Below are positions 54,676-63,863 of a stretch of 64,000 nt of DNA, piece by piece. The stretch lies in contig JAKSSF010000004.1 of assembly GCA_024403235.1 (NCBI GenBank), positions 33,669-97,668 on the forward strand, written 5' to 3'. Source of the DNA: Lachnospiraceae bacterium (GTDB taxonomy: Bacteria; Bacillota; Clostridia; Lachnospirales; Lachnospiraceae). Both the position numbers and the translations under genes were made by a program. Within the stretch, counting starts at the first letter, position 1, and every line of letters starts with the position of its first letter. The notes under the pieces were generated by a model. It was not told the DNA's origin and ran no database searches. It saw only the letters and a program-made list of their open reading frames with translations.

Positions 54676-55818
54676 ATGGACAAATTTGATGAAGCGGTAT
54701 TGGCGGCTACCCCAACCTTAACCTTTGATACCGTACCGGAAACCAAGGAAGAATTGGTAGTGGTAGAGGAAGTAAAAGCAGAATCAGCTTATGATGAAAG
54801 CACTTTATCTGCAGAAGAAAAGAAAATGGTAGAGGAATTTGTAGAAAAAATTGATCTAAAAAATTCCAACGCTATCATGCAGTATGGTGCGGGTGCACAA
54901 AAGAAAATTGCAGACTTTTCAGAAAATGCTTTGGATTCTGTTAGATCCAAAGATTTGGGAGAGGTAGGATCTTTATTATCCTCAGTTGTTGTGGAGTTAA
55001 AAGGCTTTGATGCAGAAGAGGAAAAAGGGTTTTTAGGTCTTTTCAAGAAAGCCGGTCATAAAACAGAAGCATTAAAGGCAAAATATGCAAAGGCAGAAAC
55101 CAATATCAATAAAATGTCAGATGCATTGGAATCCCATCAGGTGCAGTTGATGAAAGACACTACCATGTTGGACAAGATGTATGACATGAATAAGAACTAC
55201 TTCAAAGAGTTGACGATGTACATTTTGGCAGGTAAAAAGAAACTGGCTGAAATGAATGAGGTGACTTTGCCACAGATTCGTGCAAAAGCAGAAGCAAGTG
55301 GGCTTCCCGAAGATGCCCAGGAAGTAAATGATACTCTGGCGATGATTGATCGATTTGAAAAGAAGATTCATGACCTGGAATTGACCAGAAATATTTCTTT
55401 ACAGATGGCTCCACAGATTCGTCTGATTCAAAACAATGATGTGTTAATGTCAGAAAAAATCCAGTCTACCCTTGTAAATACCATTCCTTTATGGAAGAGT
55501 CAGATGGTGATTGCATTAGGTATGAGTCATTCCTTAGATGCAGCCAAGGCACAAAGAGAAGTGGCTGATATGACCAATGAGCTGTTAAAGAAAAATGCTG
55601 CAGCCTTAAAACAGTCTACTATTGAAACCGCGAAAGAAGCAGAGCGGGGTATTGTAGATATTCAGACCTTAACCGAAACTAACCAGAGTTTGATTTCTAC
55701 CTTGGATGAAGTGATGAAAATTCAGGAAGAGGGCAAGGCAAAGCGTGCCCAGGCTGAAGTGGAATTGAATCGCATTGAAAATGAAATGAAAGAACGCTTA
55801 TTGAGTATGAGAAAATAA
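54676..55818 (+). CDS. TelA/KlaA-family toxic anion resistance protein
   Basis: 380 residues from ATG 54676, which has a perfect TTGGAGGT site; the in-frame ATT/TTG start upstream at 54661 is inside that site. It is almost all helical. Family blocks are LFKKAGHKTEALKAKYAK, MYDMNKNYFKELTMYILAGKKKL and LRLIQ-like APQIRLIQNND. TelA proteins are linked to tellurite and cell-envelope stress resistance, with a poorly known mechanism. It is co-transcribed with the XpaC-like gene. Confidence 0.9.
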   Translation: MDKFDEAVLAATPTLTFDTVPETKEELVVVEEVKAESAYDESTLSAEEKKMVEEFVEKIDLKNSNAIMQYGAGAQKKIADFSENALDSVRSKDLGEVGSLLSSVVVELKGFDAEEEKGFLGLFKKAGHKTEALKAKYAKAETNINKMSDALESHQVQLMKDTTMLDKMYDMNKNYFKELTMYILAGKKKLAEMNEVTLPQIRAKAEASGLPEDAQEVNDTLAMIDRFEKKIHDLELTRNISLQMAPQIRLIQNNDVLMSEKIQSTLVNTIPLWKSQMVIALGMSHSLDAAKAQREVADMTNELLKKNAAALKQSTIETAKEAERGIVDIQTLTETNQSLISTLDEVMKIQEEGKAKRAQAEVELNRIENEMKERLLSMRK

Positions 55819-55864
55819 GGCTTATAGAGTAGCTTAGCCTTAGATAGAAAAGGAGAAAAGAGCA

Positions 55865-56695
55865 ATGAATCCAGTCTATGATAAATTGATGGGTTGTTTC
55901 CAAAGTGTTCGTGAGAAAATAGATTTTGTACCGGAAGTTGCCATTGTGCTTGGCTCCGGCCTTGGGGATTATGCAAAGGATATCAAAGTAGTAGCAGAGC
56001 TAGACTATCACGATATTGAAGGATTTCCTGTTTCTACTGTGCCGGGACATGCTGGTAAGTTTATTTTTGGGTATGTAAAAGAAACCCCGGTAGTATGTAT
56101 GCAAGGACGAGTGCATTATTACGAAGGATATCCCATTAGTGATGTGGTATTACCTACCCGTTTAATGAAGCTTATTGGAGCAAAAATTTTATTTTTAACC
56201 AATGCTTCCGGTGGGATTAATCCAAGCTTTCAGGCAGGAGATTTTATGATGTTAACAGATCATATTTCCCTGTGGGCTCCCAATCCTTTGATTGGTTCAA
56301 ATATAGAGGAGCTTGGCACCAGATTTCCGGATATGACCCATGTGTATGATGTAGAATTGCAGAAGATTATTGAAGAAGTTGCAGCAGAAAATAGCATTAC
56401 ACTCCAAAAGGGGATTTATGCCCAGCTTACAGGACCTTCTTTTGAATCTCCCGCAGAAATTCAATTACTACACAAATTGGGCGTGGATGCAGTAGGTATG
56501 TCTACCGTAGTGGAAGCTATTGCAGCCAACCATATGGGAATGCAGATTTGCTGTATTTCTTGTGTTTGCAACCTGGCGGCAGGTATGACAGACAATCCTT
56601 TGACCCATGAAGAGGTACAGGAAGCAGCCAATGCAGCGGCACCGAAATTCAAAAAACTTTTGACAGAAGCGGTAAGCCGTTTTCACAATATGTAG
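55865..56695 (+). CDS. punA: Purine nucleoside phosphorylase
   Basis: 276 residues, the trimeric (inosine/guanosine) class. Motifs: VLGSGLGDYA, VPGHAGKFIFG, MQGRVHYYEGY, NASGGINPSFQAGDFMML, and VGMSTVVEAIAANHMG. It splits inosine or guanosine with phosphate to base plus ribose-1-phosphate. It is followed by an aminohydrolase and a purine permease, a purine salvage set. The ATG has an AAAGGAG site. Confidence 0.95.
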   Translation: MNPVYDKLMGCFQSVREKIDFVPEVAIVLGSGLGDYAKDIKVVAELDYHDIEGFPVSTVPGHAGKFIFGYVKETPVVCMQGRVHYYEGYPISDVVLPTRLMKLIGAKILFLTNASGGINPSFQAGDFMMLTDHISLWAPNPLIGSNIEELGTRFPDMTHVYDVELQKIIEEVAAENSITLQKGIYAQLTGPSFESPAEIQLLHKLGVDAVGMSTVVEAIAANHMGMQICCISCVCNLAAGMTDNPLTHEEVQEAANAAAPKFKKLLTEAVSRFHNM

Positions 56696-56719
56696 ACCGA
56701 AAGGAACTAATAAATCATC

Positions 56720-57985
56720 ATGAAAATTCGTTTTTACAATGCAAGAATTCTTGCCATGACAGCACCAATCCAGATTACTATGGGAGAGGTTTGGACAGAA
56801 GAAAACCTTATTTCTTATGTAGGACCGGGTAAAGAGGAAAAGCCGGTTTTTGACAGAGAAATCGATTGTCAGGGAAATGTGATTATGCCAGGGTTCAAAA
56901 ATGCCCATACCCATTCCGGTATGACAGTTTTTCGTTCCTTGTGCGACGATACCAACCTACAGGATTGGTTAAACAATGATATTTTCCCAAGAGAAGCAAA
57001 AATGACCGGGGAAGACTGCTATGAATTGACCAAGTTAGCCATTTTGGAATACTTGACCAGCGGAGTCACTGCTATTGGAGATATGTATTTGACACCGGAA
57101 ACCATTGCAGATGCTTGTGAAGAAATGGGCATGCGCTGTGTTTTGGTTAGTGGCTTAAATAAATTTGGACCTGCCCTTTCTGTTATGGAAGACAGATACA
57201 ATGCATTAAATGGAAAAAGCCCGCTAATCAGTTATAAAATGGGTGTACACGCAGAATATACTTGTTCTAAGGAATTGTTGGAAGCCGTATCTGCGTTAAT
57301 TCATAAATATAAAGCACCACTTTATGTACATATGTCCGAAACCAAGACAGAGGTGGATGAGTGTGTAGAACGGTATGGCATCACTCCACCTGCTTTGTTC
57401 GAACAATTAGGTCTTTTTGATTTTGGTGGAAGTATCTACCATGGAGTTCATGTTGACAAAGCAGACCGTGATATCTTAAAGAAACATAATATTAGTGTTA
57501 TTAGCAATCCTGCTTCTAATGCAAAGCTTGCCAGTGGAATTGCTCCTATTTCAGACTATTTGAAAGAGGGTATTTTAGTAGGACTGGGAACGGATGGACC
57601 TTCCAGCAACAACTGCCTGGATATGTTCCGAGAAATGTTCTTAGTAACCGCGCTGGCAAAATTAAAGGAAAATGATCCAGCAGCAGTAGATGCTTTGGAA
57701 GTCTTAAAGATGGCTACTGTGAATGGTGCGGTTTCTATGGGATTGGAAAATTGTGATGTACTGGCGGAAGGAAAATTGGCAGACTTAATTGTGCTGGATT
57801 TACATCAGCCCAATATGCAGCCACTCAATAATATTCCGAAAAACATTGTATATTCCGGTAGTAAAACCAATGTGGCATTGACTATGATAGATGGAAAGAT
57901 TTTATATGAAAATGGTCAATTTATAGGTGTGGATGCAGAAAGTATCTACAAAAAAGCAGGAGAAATCTTGGAACGATTGAGATAG
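56720..57985 (+). CDS. mtaD: Amidohydrolase, MTA/SAH deaminase-like
   Basis: 421 residues. The metal-binding motifs are NAHTHSGMTVFR, GVHAEYTCS, HMSETKTEVDEC, IYHGVHVD and GLGTDGPSSNN. This order is that of 5-methylthioadenosine/S-adenosylhomocysteine deaminases in the TrzN/AtzB-like amidohydrolases. Such enzymes clear methylation or polyamine by-products. Substrate could also be another adenosine compound. It lies 24 bases after punA. Confidence 0.88.
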   Translation: MKIRFYNARILAMTAPIQITMGEVWTEENLISYVGPGKEEKPVFDREIDCQGNVIMPGFKNAHTHSGMTVFRSLCDDTNLQDWLNNDIFPREAKMTGEDCYELTKLAILEYLTSGVTAIGDMYLTPETIADACEEMGMRCVLVSGLNKFGPALSVMEDRYNALNGKSPLISYKMGVHAEYTCSKELLEAVSALIHKYKAPLYVHMSETKTEVDECVERYGITPPALFEQLGLFDFGGSIYHGVHVDKADRDILKKHNISVISNPASNAKLASGIAPISDYLKEGILVGLGTDGPSSNNCLDMFREMFLVTALAKLKENDPAAVDALEVLKMATVNGAVSMGLENCDVLAEGKLADLIVLDLHQPNMQPLNNIPKNIVYSGSKTNVALTMIDGKILYENGQFIGVDAESIYKKAGEILERLR

Positions 57986-58026
57986 GCATCATGGGAATGC
58001 TTCAGTCCTTCTGAAAATAGAATGGC

Positions 58027-58055
58027 TTGTGTATTTTGACAGAGTGTGGTAAATT
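58027..58055 (+). promoter_or_regulatory. Candidate promoter of the purine permease
   Basis: TTGTGT (58027-58032) and TAAATT (58050-58055) with a 17-base spacer and a TG one base before the -10 box. I see no purine riboswitch. Confidence 0.4.
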
Positions 58056-58099
58056 ATTCCATGTATTATTTGTTTTTCATTAAGGAGGAAAATAACAGT

Positions 58100-59470
58100 A
58101 TGTTAGAAAACTTTTTTAAGTTAAAAGAGAACAAAACAGATGTGAAGACCGAAGTTCTTGCAGGTATTACTACCTTCATGACAATGGCATACATCTTAGC
58201 GGTAAATCCCAGTATTCTTTCTGCTACAGGGATGGACGCACAGGCAGTGTTAATTGCAACAGCACTGGCTTCCTTTGTAGGTACTTTATTGATGGCTTTA
58301 TTAGCAAATTATCCATTTGCTTTGGCACCTGGTATGGGCTTAAATGCATATTTTGCATATACCGTTGTTTTAGGCATGGGGTATTCTTGGCAGATTGCTT
58401 TGATGGCAGTATTTGTAGAAGGTTTAATCTTCTTGGTATTATCTTTAACCAATGTAAGAGAAGCAATCTTCAATGCAATTCCATTGACATTAAAGAGTGC
58501 TGTATCTGTTGGTATCGGTTTATTTGTTGCTTTTATTGGTTTACAGGATGCAAATTTGATTGTAAATTCTGATGCAACTTTAGTAACCTATCAGACATTC
58601 AAAGGTGGCACTTTTAACACCGTTGGTATTACAGCATTACTTGCTTTGATTGGGGTTGTAATTACAGCTATTTTGATTGTAAAAAATGTAAAAGGTAATA
58701 TTTTACTTGGTATTTTTGCTACTTGGATTTTAGGTATTCTTTGCCAGTTAACCGGTTTATATGTTCCAAATCCGGAAGCAGGTATGTATAGCTTAATTCC
58801 ATCAGCTATCATCAGCTTTGACTTTAGTTCCTTTGGCTTAACATTTGGACAGGTATTCAAAGCAGACTTTTCTAGTGTATCTATTATCAACTTTATCGTA
58901 GTTATGTTTGCATTCCTTTTTGTAGATCTTTTCGATACATTGGGAACTTTGATTGGTGTTGCTAGCAAGGCTGATATGTTAGACAAAGACGGAAAATTAC
59001 CTCGTATCAAAGGTGCTTTGTTATCAGACTCTATTGCAACCTTTGTTGGTGCAATTTTTGGTACCTCTACAACTACAACTTATGTAGAATCTGCATCTGG
59101 TGTTACTGCAGGTGGTAGAACTGGTTTAACAGCAGTTGTAACAGGTGTGTTATTCTTATTATCTGTTATTTTTGCACCATTGTTCTTAACCATTCCTTCT
59201 TTTGCAATTGCGCCTGCATTAATCATTGTAGGTTTCTATATGATTGGTTCTGTTACCAAGATTAATTTTGCAGATGCATCTGAAGCAATTCCTGCTTACC
59301 TTACAATCGTTGCTATGCCTTTGGCATACAGCATTTCAGAGGGTATTGCAATCGGTGTTATTTCTTGGACAATTTTGAATGTTGTAACAGGAAAAGCAAA
59401 ACAGAAAAACATCAGCGTATTGATGTATATCCTGACTGTTTTATTTATTGCAAAATACATTTTCTTATAA
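58100..59470 (+). CDS. NCS2-family purine/xanthine permease
   Basis: 456 residues from ATG 58100 with a perfect AAGGAGG site; an in-frame start at 58046 lies before that site. About 12-13 helices. Family blocks: LAGITTFMTMAYILAVNPSIL, ALAPGMGLNAYFAYTVV, and GTSTTTTYVESASGV in the middle. It is in the PbuG/AdeP group that takes up adenine, guanine or hypoxanthine. Codon use (many GTT, TTA, GCA) looks like a strongly expressed gene. It suits the salvage genes upstream. Confidence 0.92.
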   Translation: MLENFFKLKENKTDVKTEVLAGITTFMTMAYILAVNPSILSATGMDAQAVLIATALASFVGTLLMALLANYPFALAPGMGLNAYFAYTVVLGMGYSWQIALMAVFVEGLIFLVLSLTNVREAIFNAIPLTLKSAVSVGIGLFVAFIGLQDANLIVNSDATLVTYQTFKGGTFNTVGITALLALIGVVITAILIVKNVKGNILLGIFATWILGILCQLTGLYVPNPEAGMYSLIPSAIISFDFSSFGLTFGQVFKADFSSVSIINFIVVMFAFLFVDLFDTLGTLIGVASKADMLDKDGKLPRIKGALLSDSIATFVGAIFGTSTTTTYVESASGVTAGGRTGLTAVVTGVLFLLSVIFAPLFLTIPSFAIAPALIIVGFYMIGSVTKINFADASEAIPAYLTIVAMPLAYSISEGIAIGVISWTILNVVTGKAKQKNISVLMYILTVLFIAKYIFL

Positions 59471-59498
59471 GAAGTGTACCTACTACAAAAGAGAACTT

Positions 59499-59526
59499 GG
59501 GCGGGCAATTTTGCCCGCCATTTTTA
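59499..59526 (+). terminator. Rho-independent terminator after the permease
   Basis: GGCGGGCAA (59500-59508) pairs with TTGCCCGCC (59511-59519), followed by ATTTTT. Confidence 0.9.
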
Positions 59527-59553
59527 GCATTAAAGATAAATTAGAGGATTTGT

Positions 59554-61218
59554 ATGAATTGGATTTTAGGCTGTTTTTTAGGGTTTGTAATCCTATGTTT
59601 AATAGCAAATAGAACACAAAGTAAAAGGCAAAGAGAAGCGTTAATTAGTCTTTTTACAAAGCAGTGTGGACAAAAGAATACCAGAACACTATCTGCCAAG
59701 GAATTGGAAATGATAAAAGCCTATTCCGATTTTCGAAAAGAGGATAGTGGTTTAGATAAAATTACCTGGACGGATTTGCAATTAGATCGTATTTTCCAGT
59801 CTTTGGCCTATACACAATCCTCTATGGGAGATGAAATATTATATTGGTATTTAAGATTTCCCAGAATGGAACAGGAGGAACTGGAAAAAAGGGAAAAGAT
59901 AATTTCTTATTTCCAGCATACTCCAGAAAAACGCTTACAGATGCAGCTGTTGTTTCATCGAATCGGAAGAAGTAAGCAATATTCTCTGGTGCAGTATTTG
60001 GAAAAGTGTGAGGGATTTCAAGGGATTTCTCTATTGCCACATATCTTAGGGGATACTGCACTGATTATTTCCATTGTCTTGTTATTTATTCAATTACCAA
60101 TTGGATTACTATGTTGTTTTTTTAGTCTTCTCTATAATTTGTTGACTTATTTTAAGACCAAAGGAGAATTGGATTTATACGCCGGCTCTATTGGCTATGT
60201 ATTTCGTACCATAGAAAGCGGGAAAAAGATGGTTTCCTTATTGCCGGAAGAGTTTCAAACAGATAAGGAAGCAATCGATAAGATACTGGATAGCCTTACT
60301 TTTTTTCATCCCCTATGGCTATGGTTAGTGGGTGGAGAAGGCATGAAAGGGGACTTTTTCTCTGTCTTATTGGATTATGTGCGAATGTTTACCCATGTGG
60401 ATTTATTCCTAGGCTTTCTCCTGGTAAAACAGATGCAGGATAGTAAACAGGATTTATACCGGTTGATAGAGACTATGGGACAGTATGATGCCTGTATTGC
60501 CATTGGTTTGTATCGACAAAGTGTAGAGTTTTATTGTATTCCGGATTTTTCAGACACTAATAATAAGCAAATTGAAAATGCGTATCATCCATTATTGGAG
60601 CATCCTGTAGCAAATTCTGTACCTTTGGAGCAATCTATTTTACTGACCGGATCCAATGCTTCAGGAAAATCCACATTTTTGAAGACACTAGGGGTAAATA
60701 TGGTACTTTCCCAAACCATTCATACCTGTTTGGCAAAATCCTATCAAATGCCTTTGGTTACTGTCTTTACTTCTTTGGCAGTACAGGATAGCTTAGAAAA
60801 AGGAGAAAGCTATTATATTGCGGAAATCAAAGCTATTTTACGGATGTTTCAGATGGATACAGAAGGAATCCAAAAGGTCTGTATTTTGGATGAAGTGCTT
60901 AGGGGCACCAATACCATAGAACGAGTGTCTGCGGCAAGTCAGATTTTAAAAAGCATGTCAGAAGACAATATATTATGTATTGCGGCCACCCATGATCTGG
61001 AATTGACGGAACTGTTGAAGGAAAATTGGAAGCAGTATCATTTTGAAGAAAGCATCGTAGAGAAAGAAATCCGGTTTTCTTATGAAATCAAGGAAGGAAA
61101 AGCAAATACCAGAAATGCCATTGCCCTTTTGGAACAGATGGGATATGGGAAAGATATTGTAGAGTCAGCCAGGGAATTGGCAAAGAACTTTGAAGAAAAA
61201 GGGCTATACTTTTCTTAA
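59554..61218 (+). CDS. Membrane-linked MutS-like ATPase
   Basis: 554 residues. One N-terminal helix (about 3-20) and a pair of helices near 170-200 (LIISIVLLFIQLPIGLLCCFF) precede a MutS-type clamp-like part and a MutS domain V-like ATPase: Walker A TGSNASGKSTFLKTLG (about 367-380), Walker B VCILDEVLRGTNT, and AATHDLEL. The N-terminal mismatch domain of MutS is missing, so it is not a mismatch repair MutS. Such proteins are found in Firmicutes with no known role. The membrane segments make a DNA mismatch task doubtful. Confidence 0.85.
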   Translation: MNWILGCFLGFVILCLIANRTQSKRQREALISLFTKQCGQKNTRTLSAKELEMIKAYSDFRKEDSGLDKITWTDLQLDRIFQSLAYTQSSMGDEILYWYLRFPRMEQEELEKREKIISYFQHTPEKRLQMQLLFHRIGRSKQYSLVQYLEKCEGFQGISLLPHILGDTALIISIVLLFIQLPIGLLCCFFSLLYNLLTYFKTKGELDLYAGSIGYVFRTIESGKKMVSLLPEEFQTDKEAIDKILDSLTFFHPLWLWLVGGEGMKGDFFSVLLDYVRMFTHVDLFLGFLLVKQMQDSKQDLYRLIETMGQYDACIAIGLYRQSVEFYCIPDFSDTNNKQIENAYHPLLEHPVANSVPLEQSILLTGSNASGKSTFLKTLGVNMVLSQTIHTCLAKSYQMPLVTVFTSLAVQDSLEKGESYYIAEIKAILRMFQMDTEGIQKVCILDEVLRGTNTIERVSAASQILKSMSEDNILCIAATHDLELTELLKENWKQYHFEESIVEKEIRFSYEIKEGKANTRNAIALLEQMGYGKDIVESARELAKNFEEKGLYFS

Positions 61219-61257
61219 TACTATTCATGGATGGAAAAGGAAGGAAAGGAATTTTAC

Positions 61258-61737
61258 ATGAAGGTTACGATTTACTCAGATGGAGCAGCCAGAGGAAATC
61301 CGGACGGACCGGGTGGATATGGCTGTGTAATACAATATATAGATCCCAAAGGGACCTTGCATGAGAGAGAGTTTTCTGCCGGATACCGGAAAACAACCAA
61401 TAATCGGATGGAATTGATGGCTGTGATCGTAGGTTTGGAAGCCTTAAACAAACCATGCCAGGTAGAAGTGATATCCGACTCTAAATATGTAACCGATGCA
61501 TTCAATGCCCATTGGATTGAAAACTGGCAAAAGAATCAATGGAAAACCAGTACCAAAAAGCCGGTGAAAAACAAAAGCTTATGGCTTCGTTTATTGCAGG
61601 CGATGGAACCACACCAGGTTACCTTCACTTGGGTAAAAGGTCATGCAGGACATCCGGAAAATGAACGCTGTGATGTGCTGGCCACCTCTGCAGCGGATGG
61701 GACAGACCTTTTAGTGGATTCTATGGAGGATGCTTAA
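61258..61737 (+). CDS. rnhA: Ribonuclease HI
   Basis: 159 residues from ATG 61258 (AAGGAAAGGAA site); an ATG at 61231 in the same frame is upstream of the site. Catalytic acids are in VTIYSDGAARGNPGG-like IYSDGAARGNPD, NRMELMA, VISDSKYV and NERCDVLA. It cleaves RNA in RNA/DNA hybrids. It matters because rnhB in this window is broken and this gene could cover part of that role. Confidence 0.95.
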   Translation: MKVTIYSDGAARGNPDGPGGYGCVIQYIDPKGTLHEREFSAGYRKTTNNRMELMAVIVGLEALNKPCQVEVISDSKYVTDAFNAHWIENWQKNQWKTSTKKPVKNKSLWLRLLQAMEPHQVTFTWVKGHAGHPENERCDVLATSAADGTDLLVDSMEDA

Positions 61738-61809
61738 TTTTCTGTTTACAGAGCGGGAAAAGTAGTATATGATTGTACTATATGGTTCAAAAGAAAGAAG
61801 GAATTTGAC

Positions 61810-61950
61810 ATGGTGAAATTAATTGCATTTATAAATGCATTTTGTTCTTATCTGTTGGTATTTGTAATCTTTGTAGCATTGATACTGGCAGGTGTATTTA
61901 TTGGAATCAAATTGAGAAAAAATAAAGATGCAAAACAGATCCAGGAGTAA
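61810..61950 (+). CDS. Small membrane protein, 46 residues
   Basis: 46 residues: MVKLIAFINAFCSYLL, one helix (about 11-33), then KLRKNKDAKQIQE. The ATG has an AAGGA site eight bases upstream. The stop lies inside the loop of a terminator. It sits just before nrdD but is transcribed separately. No family known; it resembles small single-helix proteins of Lachnospiraceae by shape only. Confidence 0.7.
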   Translation: MVKLIAFINAFCSYLLVFVIFVALILAGVFIGIKLRKNKDAKQIQE

Positions 61951-61970
61951 GTCTCCTGGATTTTTTTTTA
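61938..61970 (+). terminator. Rho-independent terminator overlapping a stop codon
   Basis: ATCCAGGAG (61939-61947) pairs with CTCCTGGAT (61953-61961) with a TAAGT loop and nine T. The stop codon of the 46-residue gene is the first part of the loop. Confidence 0.92.
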
Positions 61971-61987
61971 TTTTCTGCTTATTTTTA

Positions 61988-62016
61988 TTGACAACCCTAA
62001 ACCCACTAACTATACT
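61988..62016 (+). promoter_or_regulatory. Sigma-A promoter of nrdD
   Basis: A perfect TTGACA (61988-61993) and TATACT (62011-62016), with a 17-base spacer. Confidence 0.8.
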
Positions 62017-62026
62017 TGGAACTGTA

Positions 62027-62071
62027 CACTATATATTGTGGTCGAAGATGCCAAAACCACTATATGAAGTG
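62027..62071 (+). promoter_or_regulatory. Pair of NrdR boxes upstream of nrdD
   Basis: CACTATATATTGTG (62027-62040) and CACTATATGAAGTG (62058-62071) match the NrdR box pattern (acaCwAtATaTwGtgt). Their centres are 31 bases apart, about three helical turns, as is usual for NrdR. They lie at and after the likely start of RNA. Confidence 0.8.
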
Positions 62072-62120
62072 AAATTTTGATTTAATTTTTAATTTATTCA
62101 AGCATAGAAGGGGAATGATT

Positions 62121-63863
62121 ATGGGTAAGATGCCAGAAAAAACTGTAGAAGATAAGATTGACTACGGGAAAGAGTATGTCACAAAGCGTCCTGTCAAGGT
62201 AATCAAAAAGGACGGCAGTACAGAGAAATTTAATGTACAAAAGGTTATTAATGCGGTTGGGAAAAGTGCCTATCGTGCTTTGACTCAGTTCAATGAAGCG
62301 GAGAAGAGACATATTTGTCAATATGTGGTAGATAAAGTGGATGAATTGGAGGTGGATGAAATCCCTATTCCAATTATGCATAATATTGTGGAATCTGCCC
62401 TGGAAGAAGTAAAACCGATTGTAGCCAAAAGTTATAGAGATTATAGAAACTACAAGCAGGATTTTGTGCGTATGCTGGATGATGTTTACAAAAAAAGCCA
62501 GTCCATTATGTACATTGGGGATAAAGAAAATGCCAATACAGATTCTGCCCTTGTTTCTACCAAGCGAAGCTTGATTTTTAACCAGTTAAATAAGGAATTG
62601 TATCAGAAATTCTTTATGACAACAGAAGAAATTCAGGCTTGTCGTGATGGATATATTTATGTTCATGATATGTCTGCCAGAAGAGATACCATGAACTGCT
62701 GTTTGTTTGATGTGCAGAATGTCTTATCCGGTGGATTTGAAATGGGTAATATCTGGTATAACGAGCCTAAAACACTGGATACAGCCTTTGATGTTATCGG
62801 TGATATCGTTTTGTCTGCAGCAAGTCAGCAGTATGGTGGATTTACCGTTCCTTCTGTAGATAATATTCTGGAACCTTATGCAGAAAAATCCTATGCAAAG
62901 GCCATTGCCAAATATGAAGCTTTGGGCGTTTCTCATGAAGTGGCAGAAGAGGAAGCCTATAAGGATGTAGTTCGGGAAATGGAACAGGGATTCCAGGGTT
63001 GGGAGTACAAGTTCAACACTGTAGCAAGTAGCCGTGGGGATTATCCTTTCATTACAGTAACAGCCGGTACCGGTACAGGCAGATTTGCAAAACTGGCTAC
63101 CATTTCGATGTTGAATGTTCGTCGTAAAGGACAGGGAAAAGCAGGTCATAAAAAACCCGTATTATTCCCTAAGATTGTATTTTTATATGATGAGAACTTA
63201 CATGGTCCCGGGAAGCCATTAGAGGATGTATTTGAAGCCGGTGTAGAATGCTCTGCAAAGACTATGTATCCTGATTGGTTAAGCTTAACCGGAAAAGGCT
63301 ATATTGCCAGCATGTACAAACAGTATGGCAAGATTATTTCTCCTATGGGCTGTCGTGCCTTCCTTTCACCTTGGTATGAGAGAGGCGGTATGCATCCTGC
63401 AGATGAAGAAGATCAACCTATCTTTGTAGGTAGATTTAATATTGGTGCTGTTTCATTGCACTTGCCAATGATTTATGCAAAATCCAGACAGGAAAGCAAG
63501 GATTTCTATGAAGTATTGGATTATTATCTGGAATTGATTCGTCAGCTCCATATTCGTACCTATGCATACCTTGGGGAAATGCGTGCATCTACCAATCCTT
63601 TGGCCTATTGTGAAGGCGGTTTCTTAGGTGGGAATCTGAAATTATCGGATAAGATTAAACCTATTTTGAAATCTGCAACCGCATCCTTTGGTATTACAGC
63701 ATTAAATGAATTGCAGATGATTTACAATGGGAAATCTCTGGTAGAAGATGGTGCATTTGCAGTTGAAGTATTAGAGCATATTAATAAAAAGATTACAGAA
63801 TTCAAAGAAGCTGATGGTAATCTGTATGCAATCTATGGAACCCCGGCAGAAAATCTCTGTGGT
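62121..63863 (+). CDS. nrdD: Anaerobic ribonucleoside-triphosphate reductase, cut at its 3' end
   Basis: About 581 residues are true NrdD. The ATP-cone (about 22-115; VIKKDGSTEKFNVQKVINAV), the NCCLFDVQNVLSGGF block, SAASQQYGGFTVPS and GVECSAKTMYPDWLS are present. It reduces NTPs by a glycyl radical without oxygen. Sequence agrees to GTPAENLCG (63863), where TQV and the rest should follow. Instead it runs into unrelated sequence that stays open to the window end. The Gly-radical and zinc-binding C-terminus are therefore absent here. The start is ATG 62121 (AAGGGG site), not the in-frame ATG at 62115. Confidence 0.93.

Noticed and set aside
55818..55865. Terminator after telA from the inverted AAGGCT/AGCCTT repeat
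   Set aside because: The stem is short and no T run follows.
57986..58099. Purine riboswitch before the permease
   Set aside because: The conserved core and three-way junction are not visible; only a candidate promoter is present.
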